A stretch of 64,000 nt of DNA from Enhydrobacter sp. GTDB taxonomy: Bacteria; Pseudomonadota; Alphaproteobacteria; Reyranellales; Reyranellaceae. The DNA is taken from NCBI GenBank assembly GCA_026126105.1, contig JAHCJV010000008.1:37925-101924 (forward strand), in the 5' to 3' direction. Both the position numbers and the translations under genes were made by a program. The notes under the pieces are model-generated. The model did not search any database. It had not been told where the DNA came from and saw nothing but the letters and a program-made list of their open reading frames with translations. Below are positions 34,257-44,042 of this stretch, one piece after another. The stretch's first letter is position 1, and each line of letters begins with the position of its first letter.

Positions 34257-35021
34257 ATGCGTTCAACCCTTCTCTTCCTCTGCGCAGCCCTCGTGGCCGT
34301 CGGCATCGTCCTTGCTGCCCGAGGCACGATGCCCGTCAGCCTGGCGGCAGAGCCTGCGCCTGCCGGCGACAGGACGGCGCTCGGCAAGTCGATCCGCGAA
34401 TATCTGATCGCCAATCCGGAAGTACTGGTCGAAGCCATGCAGGAGCTCGAGCGCAAGCAGGACAGCCAGCGCGACACGGCGGCACAGAAGGCGATCCAGC
34501 AGAACCGGACGGCGTTGATGAGCGATCCGGACAGTCCGGTCGTCGGCAATCCGAACGGCGACGTCACCATCGTCGAGTTCAGCGACTACCAGTGCCCCTA
34601 CTGCAAGCGCGCCCACACCACCGTGAAATCGGTGCTCGCGGCGGACAGCAAGGTCAAGCTGGTCTTCAAGGATCTGCCGATCCTGGGTGAGCCGTCGCGC
34701 ATCGCCGCGCTCGCTGCACTCGCAGCCCGGGCGCAGGGCAAGCACATCGACCTGCACGATGCTCTCATGGAATCCGGCGGCAAACTCGACCGCGACCGCA
34801 TCATGCAGATCGCGGCGTCCGTCGGCCTCGACGTCGCAAGGCTGCAGAAGGATATGGAAGATCCAAAGCTCAAGGAGATCATCGACCGCAACATGGCGCT
34901 CGCCTCGGCGCTCGGCGTGCGGGGCACGCCGGCCTTCGTGATCGGCAACCAGTTCGTTCCCGGCGCCGTCGATGCCGAGACCCTGAAGCGGCTGATCAGC
35001 GACGCACGCACCAAGGGCTGA
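34257..35021 (+). CDS. DsbA-family thiol:disulfide oxidoreductase
   Basis: This 254-residue protein has an N-terminal signal or anchor (MRSTLLFLCAALVAVGIVLA), a helical lead of about 60 residues (SIREYLIANPEVLVEAMQEL), then a thioredoxin fold with CPYC (Cys 113 and Cys 116) and the cis-Pro motif GTPAFVIG. The arrangement matches the alphaproteobacterial ScsC/DsbA-like group, whose long N-terminal helix may drive oligomerisation. It should oxidise or shuffle disulfides in the periplasm. A GGAG precedes the ATG. It follows the BepA-like protease gene closely, so both may form an envelope-quality-control unit. Confidence 0.88.
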   Translation: MRSTLLFLCAALVAVGIVLAARGTMPVSLAAEPAPAGDRTALGKSIREYLIANPEVLVEAMQELERKQDSQRDTAAQKAIQQNRTALMSDPDSPVVGNPNGDVTIVEFSDYQCPYCKRAHTTVKSVLAADSKVKLVFKDLPILGEPSRIAALAALAARAQGKHIDLHDALMESGGKLDRDRIMQIAASVGLDVARLQKDMEDPKLKEIIDRNMALASALGVRGTPAFVIGNQFVPGAVDAETLKRLISDARTKG

Positions 35022-35039
35022 GCCGCCCGACGACGCCCG

Positions 35040-36512
35040 CTACCGCGACAGCGTCGCGCTGAGGCCAAGCGTCTCGACCAGGTCAGGGCCCGGGCGCTGG
35101 AAATAGTCGAGCCTGTCGATGCCGATCGGCGTGTCGGGACGCGCTTCGAGGGTCAGAGTCCCGCCGGTTTCGATGAAGCGTGCGACCGTATCCAGCAGCT
35201 TGGTCATGGCCTCCGTGATCAGCACGCCCGGTGGCTGGAAGCGCCGCACCTCCTGAGCGAAACTGGCGCGGACGGCGGCCAGCGGCTGACCGCTGGTCGT
35301 CGCCACTGCCCGAAGCGAGCGCTCGACCAGGCCACGGTCGACGACGACCAGCTTCGCCTCGCTCAGCCCGGCCTTGGTCCGCAGCAGCGCGAAGGTGTCA
35401 CCATCGTCGACCGCCTGCCAGAAGGCGGCATCAGCCCCGACCAGCCTGGCCGCCAGGTCGATCTCGCCCAGCTCGGCTCCGGTCAGGGCACAGCGATCGA
35501 TCGACACTTCCGACTTGCCCCGATCCTCCGTGCCCGCGCAATCGAGGTCGAGGCGGAGGTCCTTCAGGCCCATCGCCTGGAGGGCGATACGCAACTGCAG
35601 CGTCTCGAGGCCGCGCAGCGGCGGCGCCAGCACGAAGCCTGCGATTCGCAGGCTGGACCGCTTGACGTCCGGGCCCTCGCGCGTGACCTCGGAGCTGACG
35701 CTGCCCAGCGAGATGCCGTAGCGCGTCAGCGCCGCGCCGCCAAAACCCGACACGTTCATGGCATCGAGATCGAGCCGTCCGATCGGCATGCCCGAGCGCC
35801 ACGCTACCTGGCCCAGTGTCGTGAACGCCCGTCGCAGGTCGAGATTCGTAAGCTTCGCGTCGGCGATCTGGAGGAACGGCACTTTGCCATTCCCCGGCGT
35901 GACCTCGAAGCCTGCGGCGGCGATCGAGCCGAAGATGCCCTTGTCGACTCCGGCGAGCGACACGGTGCCTATGGCGACTTTGTCGCCCTTCACGTCGGTG
36001 TAGACCGTATCCTTCTGCTCCACCCGCTTCATCGACAGCGCCCCGGAGACGCGTGCACCAAGATGGATCAGCGCGTCGGGGCTGCCGAACGGCGGAGGGT
36101 CATAGCGCCCGAGGTCGAAGCCCTCGATCACCAGCGAACCGACCGACCAGTTCGCTTGGTCTCCAACAGCGCGGACGTCGGTCAGCTCGACACGGTCTGC
36201 CTGAAGCGGATCGCCGACCCGCACGCCGCTGAGCGGCGTACGACCCTTGATCAGTTCGTCGAGCGGCCAGGCAAGGCCCGAAGCCTGCCAGCGCCCGACG
36301 GCGATCTCGCCGAACTGACGGGACCGTAGATCGGTGAGCAGCACGCGGCGCTCGAGCAGGCCGACCTCGACCGCTCCAACCGTCGTCTTACCGTCACGCT
36401 CCATCTCGCTCTTGATTTGCGCGGCGGCACGCTTCTCCACGAATGGAACCGCGGCCAGAACGGCGCCAACCAGAACAATGAACAGGATAGCGGCAACTAG
36501 GAGCTTTTTCAC
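35040..36512 (-). CDS. membrane-anchored protein of unknown function at the end of the homogentisate operon
   Basis: This 490-residue protein has one N-terminal membrane segment (VKKLLVAAILFIVLVGAVLA, start codon GTG). A long, mostly beta-rich periplasmic part follows, with repeated layer-like strands (for example FEVTPGNGKVPFLQIADAKL, LRIAGFVLAPPLRGLE, LRIALQAMGLKDLRLDLDC). The make-up recalls AsmA-like or YdgA/DUF945-like proteins, but I cannot identify the family. It overlaps the end of the maiA gene by 4 bases (GTGA), so it is translated with the tyrosine-catabolism genes. Why an envelope-anchored protein should be coupled to that pathway is unclear. Confidence 0.65.
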   Translation of the reverse strand: MKKLLVAAILFIVLVGAVLAAVPFVEKRAAAQIKSEMERDGKTTVGAVEVGLLERRVLLTDLRSRQFGEIAVGRWQASGLAWPLDELIKGRTPLSGVRVGDPLQADRVELTDVRAVGDQANWSVGSLVIEGFDLGRYDPPPFGSPDALIHLGARVSGALSMKRVEQKDTVYTDVKGDKVAIGTVSLAGVDKGIFGSIAAAGFEVTPGNGKVPFLQIADAKLTNLDLRRAFTTLGQVAWRSGMPIGRLDLDAMNVSGFGGAALTRYGISLGSVSSEVTREGPDVKRSSLRIAGFVLAPPLRGLETLQLRIALQAMGLKDLRLDLDCAGTEDRGKSEVSIDRCALTGAELGEIDLAARLVGADAAFWQAVDDGDTFALLRTKAGLSEAKLVVVDRGLVERSLRAVATTSGQPLAAVRASFAQEVRRFQPPGVLITEAMTKLLDTVARFIETGGTLTLEARPDTPIGIDRLDYFQRPGPDLVETLGLSATLSR

Positions 36513-37153
36513 GCTTCGGCGTCCGGCTGCTTGGAAGGTTGCGCCGCGTCGAACGCCGGGTGCTTCAGGCACGTGGCATGGATGCGCTGAATGGTCGGAA
36601 ACTTCGACATGTCGACCTTGAATCGCGCGGCGTTGAAGACCTGCGGCACCAGGCAAAGATCGGCCATCGTAGGCTGATCGCCGTGGCTGTAGGCGCCGGT
36701 GTGCCGATTGCCCGCGACGGAAGCCTCGTAGGCTTCGAAGCCGGTCTCGATCCAGTGCCGCGACCAGGCGAGCGTGCCCTCCTCCGACTGGTCGTACTTC
36801 TCGCGCAGATAGGCCATGACGCGCAGGTTCTGGATCGGATGGATGTCGGCCGTCGGAATCAGGGCCAGCGACCGCACGCGCGCGCGGCCGACCGCATCCT
36901 TCGGCAGCAACGGCGGATCGGGATGAGTCTCGTCGAGATATTCCAGGATTGCCAGCGATTGCGTCAGCACCTCGCCGGAGTCGAGGACCAGGGCGGGCAC
37001 CAGCTTCTGCGGATTGAGCGCGGCGTAGTCAGGCGCTCGCTGCTCGCCCCTGCGCAAATGCCTGAACGCGTGCTCGACCGCGATGCCCTTGAGGTTGAGC
37101 GCGATCCGCACGCGAAATGCCGCCGAGGAACGGAAATAGCCGATGAGCTTCAT
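36509..37153 (-). CDS. maiA: maleylacetoacetate isomerase (zeta-class glutathione transferase)
   Basis: This 214-residue GST-fold protein starts MKLIGYFRSSAAFRVRIALN, containing the zeta-class active-site Ser motif SSAAFRVRIALN. The VPALV and SLAILEYLDE segments form the glutathione site. It isomerises maleylacetoacetate to fumarylacetoacetate in tyrosine and homogentisate breakdown. It is on the same strand as the hppD, hmgA and fumarylacetoacetase-family genes, which supports this assignment. About 100 bases, containing hairpins, separate it from the fumarylacetoacetase-family gene, so its expression may be partly uncoupled. Confidence 0.88.
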   Translation of the reverse strand: MKLIGYFRSSAAFRVRIALNLKGIAVEHAFRHLRRGEQRAPDYAALNPQKLVPALVLDSGEVLTQSLAILEYLDETHPDPPLLPKDAVGRARVRSLALIPTADIHPIQNLRVMAYLREKYDQSEEGTLAWSRHWIETGFEAYEASVAGNRHTGAYSHGDQPTMADLCLVPQVFNAARFKVDMSKFPTIQRIHATCLKHPAFDAAQPSKQPDAEA

Positions 37154-37220
37154 TGCGCCTCCGCTCCCTGTATAGCCGTGAGCCTTGGCGGAGCCGAGTG
37201 GCGTCTTCAAGGCACACCTC

Positions 37221-37250
37221 GGCGCCTGGAAGGCGCCCGCGGGACGCGGG
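37221..37250 (-). other. tandem hairpins between fumarylacetoacetase-family gene and maiA
   Basis: The 101-base gap between the fumarylacetoacetase-family gene and maiA contains two adjoining inverted repeats: GGCGCC at 37221-37226 with 37232-37237, and CCCGCG at 37236-37241 with 37245-37250. They overlap, so only one forms at a time. There is no T-run. They could partly stop transcription or protect RNA ends inside the operon. Confidence 0.4.
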
Positions 37251-37254
37251 ATCG

Positions 37255-38244
37255 TCAGGTCGGCTCGTACTTCACGGCCTTCTGGTCGATCGCACCGAAG
37301 ATCGAGTGGCCGGAACGGTCCAACATCTCGATGCGGATGCGATCGCCGAATTTCATGAACGGCGTCACCGGCTTGCCACCGTCGATCGTCTCGCGCACAC
37401 GGCGCTCGGCGATGCAGGAACAGCCTACCGACGGGTCACGGTTGGCGACCGTGCCGGAGCCGATCACCGTGCCCGCCTCGAGATGGCGCGTCTTCGCGGC
37501 ATGGGCGATCAGCTGGCCGAAGTCGAAGGTGAGATCGGTCGCCGCATTGGGACGGCCGAATTCCTTTCCGTTGAAGGTCGAGATCAGCGGCAGGTCGAGC
37601 TTCGCGCCGTCCCAGGCGTCGTCCAGCTCGTCGGGCGTCACCGCGACCGGGGCGAAGGCCGTCGCCGGCTTGCCGTGGAAGAAGCCGAAGCCCTTTGCCA
37701 GTTCGGCGACGATCACGTTGCGCAACGACACGTCGTTGAGGATGGTCACCAGCTTGATGTGCTTGCGGGCTGCTTCGGGAGAGATCCCCATCGGCACGTC
37801 GTCGACGATCACGCCGATCTCGCCCTCGAAATCGATCCCCCAGGCCTCGTCGGCCAGCTCGATGTCGTCGGTGCAGCCGACGAAGGAGTCCGAACCGCCC
37901 TGGTACATCAGCGGATCGGTCCAGAAACTGGGCGGCATCTCGACGCCGCGCGCCTTGCGCACCAGCTCGACATGAACGACATAGGCCGAGCCGTCGGCCC
38001 ACTGGTAGGCCCGCGGCAGCGGCGCCGCGAGCGCGCCTGTGTCGAGCTCGAACGAGCCCGGCGCCTTGCCGTCGCGCAACTGCCCGGCAAGCTCGGCGAG
38101 CCGGGGGGCGACGTTGCTCCAGTCCTCGAGTGCCTTCTGCAAGGTAGGGACGATCGCGGTCGCGCGCACTGCGCGCTTCAGATCGCGGTCGACGACGATC
38201 AGCGTGCCGTCGCGGCCGCCTTCCTTCAGCGAAGCGAGCTTCAT
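37255..38244 (-). CDS. fumarylacetoacetate hydrolase family protein
   Basis: This 329-residue protein has the FAH fold signature: LMYQGGSDSFVGC, the metal ligands in GIDFEGEIGVIVDD (Glu-rich), then NDVSLRNV and the GSGTVANRDPSVGCSCIAERR region. In this operon it most likely splits fumarylacetoacetate into fumarate and acetoacetate, the last step of homogentisate catabolism. The N-terminus is typical of the bacterial long form (MKLASLKEGGRDGTLIVVD). The ATG shares one base with the hmgA stop (TAATG), indicating coupling. The family also contains decarboxylases and isomerases, so only the context fixes the reaction. Confidence 0.87.
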   Translation of the reverse strand: MKLASLKEGGRDGTLIVVDRDLKRAVRATAIVPTLQKALEDWSNVAPRLAELAGQLRDGKAPGSFELDTGALAAPLPRAYQWADGSAYVVHVELVRKARGVEMPPSFWTDPLMYQGGSDSFVGCTDDIELADEAWGIDFEGEIGVIVDDVPMGISPEAARKHIKLVTILNDVSLRNVIVAELAKGFGFFHGKPATAFAPVAVTPDELDDAWDGAKLDLPLISTFNGKEFGRPNAATDLTFDFGQLIAHAAKTRHLEAGTVIGSGTVANRDPSVGCSCIAERRVRETIDGGKPVTPFMKFGDRIRIEMLDRSGHSIFGAIDQKAVKYEPT

Positions 38245-39392
38245 TATTCGGCCGCCTGCTTCATCTCGACCGGGAGCCACGACTTCACGTAGCCCTCGAA
38301 TTCGACCCCGGCCGGCATGGCCGCGATGTCGATGGCGTCCCGCGTATCGATCATGACCGCGACCTCGTCGGTCTCGGTCCTGCCGCCTTTGGTCGCGGCA
38401 TTGAACGCCTTGGGATGCGGGCCGTGCGCGAAGCCGGAGGGATGCACGGTCATCATGCCGGGATGGATGTTGTCTCGGCTGAAGAAGCTGCCCTTGTGAT
38501 AGAAGATGATCTCCTCGAAGTCGTCGTTGTTATGGAAGAACGGCAGCTTCAGCGCCTCGGGATCGCTCTCGAACGGCCGCGGCACGAAGGTGCAGACGAC
38601 AAAGCGGCCGGCCACGAAGGTGGTGTGCGCCGACGGCGGCAGATGCGCCCGATGGCTCATCAGCGGCCGCAGGTCGCGCCAGTTGATGCGCACGACGCTG
38701 AGATCGCCGTGCCAGCCCACGGCATCGAGCGGGTTGAACGGGAAGGTCACGGTCGACAGCGCATTGCGCCGCTTGACCGAGACCCTCCAGGTCCGTTCGT
38801 CCTGCTGCGCCCTGAAAGCCTCGTCGATATGCGGCGTGTCGAGCATCGCCGGATCGAAGATCGCATGTCGGCCGACGATGCCCTTCTCCGGCAGGGTGAA
38901 GTGCTCGTTCGTCGCCTCGACCATCAGCGACACGGTCGGCTGGCTCGGCGACAGCCGCCACATCGTGCCCCGCGGAATCACGAGATAGTCGCCGTCGCGA
39001 TACTCCAGCCGGCCGTAGTCGCAGAACAGCTCGCCCGCGCCCTCGTGGACGAATAGGAGCTGGTCGCCGTCGCTGTTGCGCACCAGCTCGGTCATCGGCT
39101 GATCAAGCTTCCAGATCTGCATCTGCAGATGCGGGTTGCTCATCACGAGCTCGGCCTGCCAGGGGCTCGGCTGCGCCGTCGCGAGCTTGTTGAGGTCGAG
39201 CGCGCGCGGCCGGATCGGACCGTCGAATTCGATCCAGTCGGTGGGCTTGTGCCGGTGATGGAACTGTGCCGAGGGTCCGAAGAAGCCCTCCTTGCCGATC
39301 TCGCGCTCATAAGTGCCTTCGGGCAGGCGGACATGCGCCTGGCGCGAGGCCGTACCCTCGACCTGGCGCAAGGGAATCCAGTTCCTGGCCAT
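38244..39392 (-). CDS. hmgA: homogentisate 1,2-dioxygenase
   Basis: This 382-residue enzyme opens the homogentisate ring to maleylacetoacetate with Fe(II) and oxygen. Typical blocks are present: FHHRHKPTDW, LPFFHNNDDFEEIIFYHKG (an iron-ligand and substrate region) and MTVHPSGFAHGPHP (His ligands). It is shorter than the 430-440-residue human-type enzyme and fits the shorter bacterial form. The ATG at 39392 has AGGAGGAGG just upstream. It lies 16 bases behind the hppD stop and one base overlaps the next gene, so it is in the middle of the operon. Confidence 0.93.
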   Translation of the reverse strand: MARNWIPLRQVEGTASRQAHVRLPEGTYEREIGKEGFFGPSAQFHHRHKPTDWIEFDGPIRPRALDLNKLATAQPSPWQAELVMSNPHLQMQIWKLDQPMTELVRNSDGDQLLFVHEGAGELFCDYGRLEYRDGDYLVIPRGTMWRLSPSQPTVSLMVEATNEHFTLPEKGIVGRHAIFDPAMLDTPHIDEAFRAQQDERTWRVSVKRRNALSTVTFPFNPLDAVGWHGDLSVVRINWRDLRPLMSHRAHLPPSAHTTFVAGRFVVCTFVPRPFESDPEALKLPFFHNNDDFEEIIFYHKGSFFSRDNIHPGMMTVHPSGFAHGPHPKAFNAATKGGRTETDEVAVMIDTRDAIDIAAMPAGVEFEGYVKSWLPVEMKQAAE

Positions 39393-39408
39393 TGTTTCCT
39401 CCTCCTGT

Positions 39409-40515
39409 CTATTGCCCTGCCTTGTTATCCTGCAGCACACCGCGGCGGATCTGGTCGAGCTCGATCGATTCGAACAGCGCGCGGAAATTGCCTTCGCCGA
39501 ACCCCTCGTTGCCGCGGCGCTGGATGATCTCGAAGAAGATCGGGCCGATCACCGTCTGGGTGAAGATCTGCAGCAGCAGCCCGCCGCCCTTGGTCGGCGC
39601 ACCGTCGACCAGGATCCGGTCGGCGGCCATCCGCTTCAGGTCCTCTCCATGTCCCGGCAGGCGCGCATCGACCTGCTCGTAGTAGGTGTCGGGAACGTCC
39701 TGAAACGGCACGCCTTTGGTCTTGAGCGTCTCCACCGTCTCGTAAATGTCCGACGTCCCCAGCGCGATGTGCTGGATTCCCTCGCCATGGTAGGCCGAGA
39801 GATATTCCTGGATCTGCGATTTGTCGTCCGAGCTCTCGTTGATCGGGATGCGGATCTTGCCGCACGGGCTGGTCATCGCCTTGGACTTGAGGCCGGTGAG
39901 CTTGCCCTCGATGTCGAAGTAGCGGATCTCGCGGAAATTGAAGAGGCGCTCGTAGAAGGCGGACCACTCGGCCATGCGGCCGCGATGAACGTTGTGCGTC
40001 AGGTGATCGATATAGGTGAGGCCGACACCCTTCGGATGATGGTCGACGCCGGGCAGGAAGTCGAAATCGACGTCATAGATGCTGCCGCGCTCGCCATATC
40101 GATCCACCAGGTAGACCAGCGAATCGCCGATGCCCTTGATCGCGGGGATGTTGAGCTCCATCGGCCCGACCTTGTTTTCCACGCCCCACGCGCCGAGCGA
40201 CAGGGCGCGCTTGTAGGCGAATGCCGCATTCTTCACCCGGAAAGCGATGGCGCAGATGCTGGGACCGTGCACGCGCGCGAAGCCCTGCGCGAAGCTCTCC
40301 TTCTCGCCGTTGACGATGAAGTTCACGTCACCCTGGCGGAACAGCGAGACATCCTTCGACCGATGGCGCGCCACCTTCACGAAGCCCATGCTCTCGAAAA
40401 GCCGGCCGAGTTCCTCGGGATCGGCCGAGGTGTATTCGACGAACTCGAAGCCGTCGGTGCCCATCGGGTTGACCGCGTCCGCCTCTGACAGTCTGGGGTC
40501 GCTGTTGCTCGCCAC
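39409..40515 (-). CDS. hppD: 4-hydroxyphenylpyruvate dioxygenase
   Basis: This 368-residue enzyme converts 4-hydroxyphenylpyruvate to homogentisate. The three iron ligands are in YIDHLTHNV, GIQHIALGT and FFEIIQRRGNEGFGEGNF. The N- and C-terminal VOC-type domains are both present at normal length. The start is a GTG at 40515 with TTTGGAGG at good spacing. It is the first gene of the homogentisate operon. The promoter overlaps an 18-bp palindrome shared with the divergent MarR gene, so the regulator probably controls it. Confidence 0.94.
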   Translation of the reverse strand: MASNSDPRLSEADAVNPMGTDGFEFVEYTSADPEELGRLFESMGFVKVARHRSKDVSLFRQGDVNFIVNGEKESFAQGFARVHGPSICAIAFRVKNAAFAYKRALSLGAWGVENKVGPMELNIPAIKGIGDSLVYLVDRYGERGSIYDVDFDFLPGVDHHPKGVGLTYIDHLTHNVHRGRMAEWSAFYERLFNFREIRYFDIEGKLTGLKSKAMTSPCGKIRIPINESSDDKSQIQEYLSAYHGEGIQHIALGTSDIYETVETLKTKGVPFQDVPDTYYEQVDARLPGHGEDLKRMAADRILVDGAPTKGGGLLLQIFTQTVIGPIFFEIIQRRGNEGFGEGNFRALFESIELDQIRRGVLQDNKAGQ

Positions 40516-40535
40516 GATTGACCTCCAAATCGAAT

Positions 40536-40553
40536 TAGTTTCAGATGTAACTA
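40536..40553. promoter_or_regulatory. MarR-type operator between hppD and marR
   Basis: The palindrome TAGTTTCAGATGTAACTA (symmetric as TAGTTnCAnnTGnAACTA, 14 of 18 positions paired) lies in the 40-base gap between the divergent starts. It is two bases upstream of the marR ATG and 20 bases upstream of the hppD GTG. Length, symmetry and AT-rich arms fit MarR operators. It would let the regulator repress both genes. Confidence 0.7.
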
Positions 40554-40555
40554 TT

Positions 40556-41029
40556 ATGTCGAAGCGTTTGCAAGCCCCTTCGAGGGCGCTCGAGCTGGAG
40601 AATTTCCTTCCCTACCGACTTTCCGTCCTGGCCCAACTGGTCAGCGAGTCGCTGCACGACCTGTATGCCGGAACGTTCGATCTCACCGTTACGCAGTGGC
40701 GGGTCATGGCAGCGCTCGGCCGCTTCGCGCCGCTGACGGCCTCAGATGTGGGTCAGCGCATCGTCATGGACAAGGTGGCGGTCAGTCGGGCAGTCGCCGG
40801 CCTCATGGCGCGCGGCCTCGTGGAGCGTGCGACCGTTCCGGAGGATCGTCGGCGCGCTCTTCTGAAGTTGAGCGCCAAGGGGCGGACGATGCATGCCCGG
40901 ATCGTGCCCCTGGCCCTCGACTACGAGAAACAGCTCTACGCGGCGCTGAGCACCGAAGAACGGGTACAGTTCGACCGGCTGAACGATCGGCTTTTCATCC
41001 ACGCCCAAGCCTTGCGTCAAAGCCGCTAA
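40556..41029 (+). CDS. MarR-family regulator, probably of homogentisate catabolism
   Basis: This 157-residue winged-helix regulator shows the MarR features: [15 protein letters not shown], then the recognition helix region [22 protein letters not shown], then the wing [17 protein letters not shown]. It should be a dimeric repressor that lets go of DNA when an aromatic ligand binds; homogentisate or 4-hydroxyphenylpyruvate are obvious candidates here. It is divergent from hppD with a palindrome in between. The next gene, aroQ, begins 29 bases after its stop on the same strand. Confidence 0.88.
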   Translation: MSKRLQAPSRALELENFLPYRLSVLAQLVSESLHDLYAGTFDLTVTQWRVMAALGRFAPLTASDVGQRIVMDKVAVSRAVAGLMARGLVERATVPEDRRRALLKLSAKGRTMHARIVPLALDYEKQLYAALSTEERVQFDRLNDRLFIHAQALRQSR

Positions 41030-41058
41030 TTGCTGCTATAACGCCGCAGACACACAAT

Positions 41059-41547
41059 ATGGAGGAAGCCTTGGCCGCAAAGGCTGCCCGGCGCACGCCG
41101 GCCAAGCAGAACAAGCCGGTGCTGGTGCTCAACGGGCCCAATCTCAATATGCTCGGCAAGCGGCAACCGGAGATATACGGCCGGGAAACCCTGGCGGACG
41201 TCGAGAAAGCCTGCCGGGACGAAGCCGTGCGTCTCGGATTGGCAACAGAGTTCTTCCAGAGCAATCACGAAGGGCTGCTCGTCGACCGGATTCAGGCCGC
41301 GCGCGAGCAGAACAGCGCCATCGTGATCAACGCCGGGGCCTATACCCACACCTCCGTCGCCCTGCTCGACGCGCTGAACGCCGCCGAGCTGCCGACGGTG
41401 GAGGTGCATCTTTCCAACATCTACAGGCGTGAAGCCTTCCGCCACCACTCCTATATAAGTCCCGCCGCGGTCGGCGTGATCGCGGGTCTGGGGAGCCACG
41501 GCTATCTTCTGGCTTTACAGGCGCTTGCGCGCCTGCTGGCACGTTGA
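41059..41547 (+). CDS. aroQ: type II 3-dehydroquinate dehydratase
   Basis: This 162-residue enzyme of the shikimate pathway has [17 protein letters not shown] (with the catalytic Tyr), [16 protein letters not shown] and the catalytic His in [17 protein letters not shown]. It dehydrates 3-dehydroquinate to 3-dehydroshikimate. Start choice is open: the ATG at 41059 has no visible ribosome site, whereas the TTG at 41071 is 4-5 bases behind GGAGGA, which lies inside the first codons. The TTG form would be 158 residues. It precedes accB and accC, an arrangement common in alphaproteobacteria. Confidence 0.93.
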   Translation: MEEALAAKAARRTPAKQNKPVLVLNGPNLNMLGKRQPEIYGRETLADVEKACRDEAVRLGLATEFFQSNHEGLLVDRIQAAREQNSAIVINAGAYTHTSVALLDALNAAELPTVEVHLSNIYRREAFRHHSYISPAAVGVIAGLGSHGYLLALQALARLLAR

Positions 41548-41570
41548 AGCCTCAATCGGGAGCGTCATCC

Positions 41571-42040
41571 ATGGCCAAGTTCGAGATGGATACGGATTTC
41601 ATCCGCAATCTGGCGGCCATCCTCGAGGAAACGAATCTAGGGGAGATCGAACTGGTCGATGGAGAGCGCAAGATCCGCGTCGCCCGCGCGGCAGCGGCAG
41701 CGCCGGCCCAGTTCACGATGGCCGCTCCGATGGCGGCTGGGGCGGCACCGGCGATGGCCGGCCCTGCAATTGCTCCGGCCCCGGCACCCGGCGACCTCGG
41801 AAAGCACGTCGGTGCGGTAAAGTCCCCCATGGTCGGCACGGCGTATCTTTCGCCAGAGCCGGGCAAGCCCGTTTTCGTCAATGTCGGCGACAAGGTCACA
41901 GCGGGCCAGACGCTGCTCATCATCGAGGCCATGAAGACCTTTAATCCCATCAAGGCCCCAAGAGCCGGCGTTGTCACCCAGGTGCTGGTCGAAAACGCGC
42001 GGCCGGTGGAGTTCGCCGAAGTCCTGATGATCATCGAATA

Positions 42041-42041
<1 letters not shown>
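41571..42041 (+). CDS. accB: biotin carboxyl carrier protein of acetyl-CoA carboxylase
   Basis: This 156-residue protein has an N-terminal helix (DTDFIRNLAAILEETNL), an Ala/Pro-rich flexible linker (about residues 50-85) and a C-terminal biotinyl domain with EAMKTFN, where the Lys carries biotin. It shuttles the carboxyl group between biotin carboxylase and the carboxyltransferase in fatty-acid synthesis. The ATG at 41571 is preceded by GGGAG. Its stop overlaps the accC start by one base (TAATG), so the two subunits are made together. Confidence 0.95.
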
Positions 42042-43384
<1,343 letters not shown>

Positions 43385-43391
43385 GAACTGC

Positions 43392-44042
43392 ATGCTCGAG
43401 ATCACGCCCGAGCTGCTGCTGCAGGCCTACCGTATCGGCGTCTTCCCGATGGGCGAGCGGCGCGACGATCCCAAGCTCTACTGGCTCGATCCCCGGCTGC
43501 GCGCCGTGCTTCCGCTCGACGGATTCCACCTCCCCAGGCGGCTGGCGCGCACCGTGCGGCAAGGAAGCTTCGAGGTCAGCGCCGACAGCGATTTCACTAG
43601 CGTAATGCGGGCCTGTGCCGAGCCGCGGCCCGGCCATCCCGAGAGCTGGATCAACGAACCCATCCTGGCGCTCTACGGCGAGTTGTTCGCACGCGGCCAC
43701 GCGCACAGCATCGAATGCCGGCGCGACGGCCAGCTGGTCGGCGGCCTCTACGGCGTGTCCGTCGGCGCGGCGTTCTTCGGCGAGAGCATGTTCAGCAGGG
43801 AGCGCGACGCGTCCAAGGTGGCGCTGGTTCATCTGGTGGCGCGGCTGATCAAGGGTGGCTTTCGCCTGCTGGACTGCCAGTTCATGACCGAGCACCTGCG
43901 CAGCTTCGGCGCGGTCGAGGTGCCGCGCGACGCTTTCAGGATGAAACTCGGCGATGCAGTCGACCGGACCGCGAGCTTTCAGCGCGAGCTGGGTGGCGAG
44001 GATCCGGTGGCCATCGTGCAGGCGAGCACGCGCACGTCGTAG
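43392..44042 (+). CDS. aat: leucyl/phenylalanyl-tRNA--protein transferase
   Basis: This 216-residue enzyme adds Leu or Phe to the N-terminus of proteins that start with Arg or Lys, marking them for ClpS-ClpAP degradation. The family motifs are LLLQAYRIGVFPMGE, YWLDPRLRAVLP, WINEPILALYGELF and GGLYGVSVGAAFFGESMFS. The N-end-rule partners clpS and clpA are also in this window (56-59 kb). Its last 64 bases overlap the convergent DUF2155 gene. Confidence 0.93.
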   Translation: MLEITPELLLQAYRIGVFPMGERRDDPKLYWLDPRLRAVLPLDGFHLPRRLARTVRQGSFEVSADSDFTSVMRACAEPRPGHPESWINEPILALYGELFARGHAHSIECRRDGQLVGGLYGVSVGAAFFGESMFSRERDASKVALVHLVARLIKGGFRLLDCQFMTEHLRSFGAVEVPRDAFRMKLGDAVDRTASFQRELGGEDPVAIVQASTRTS

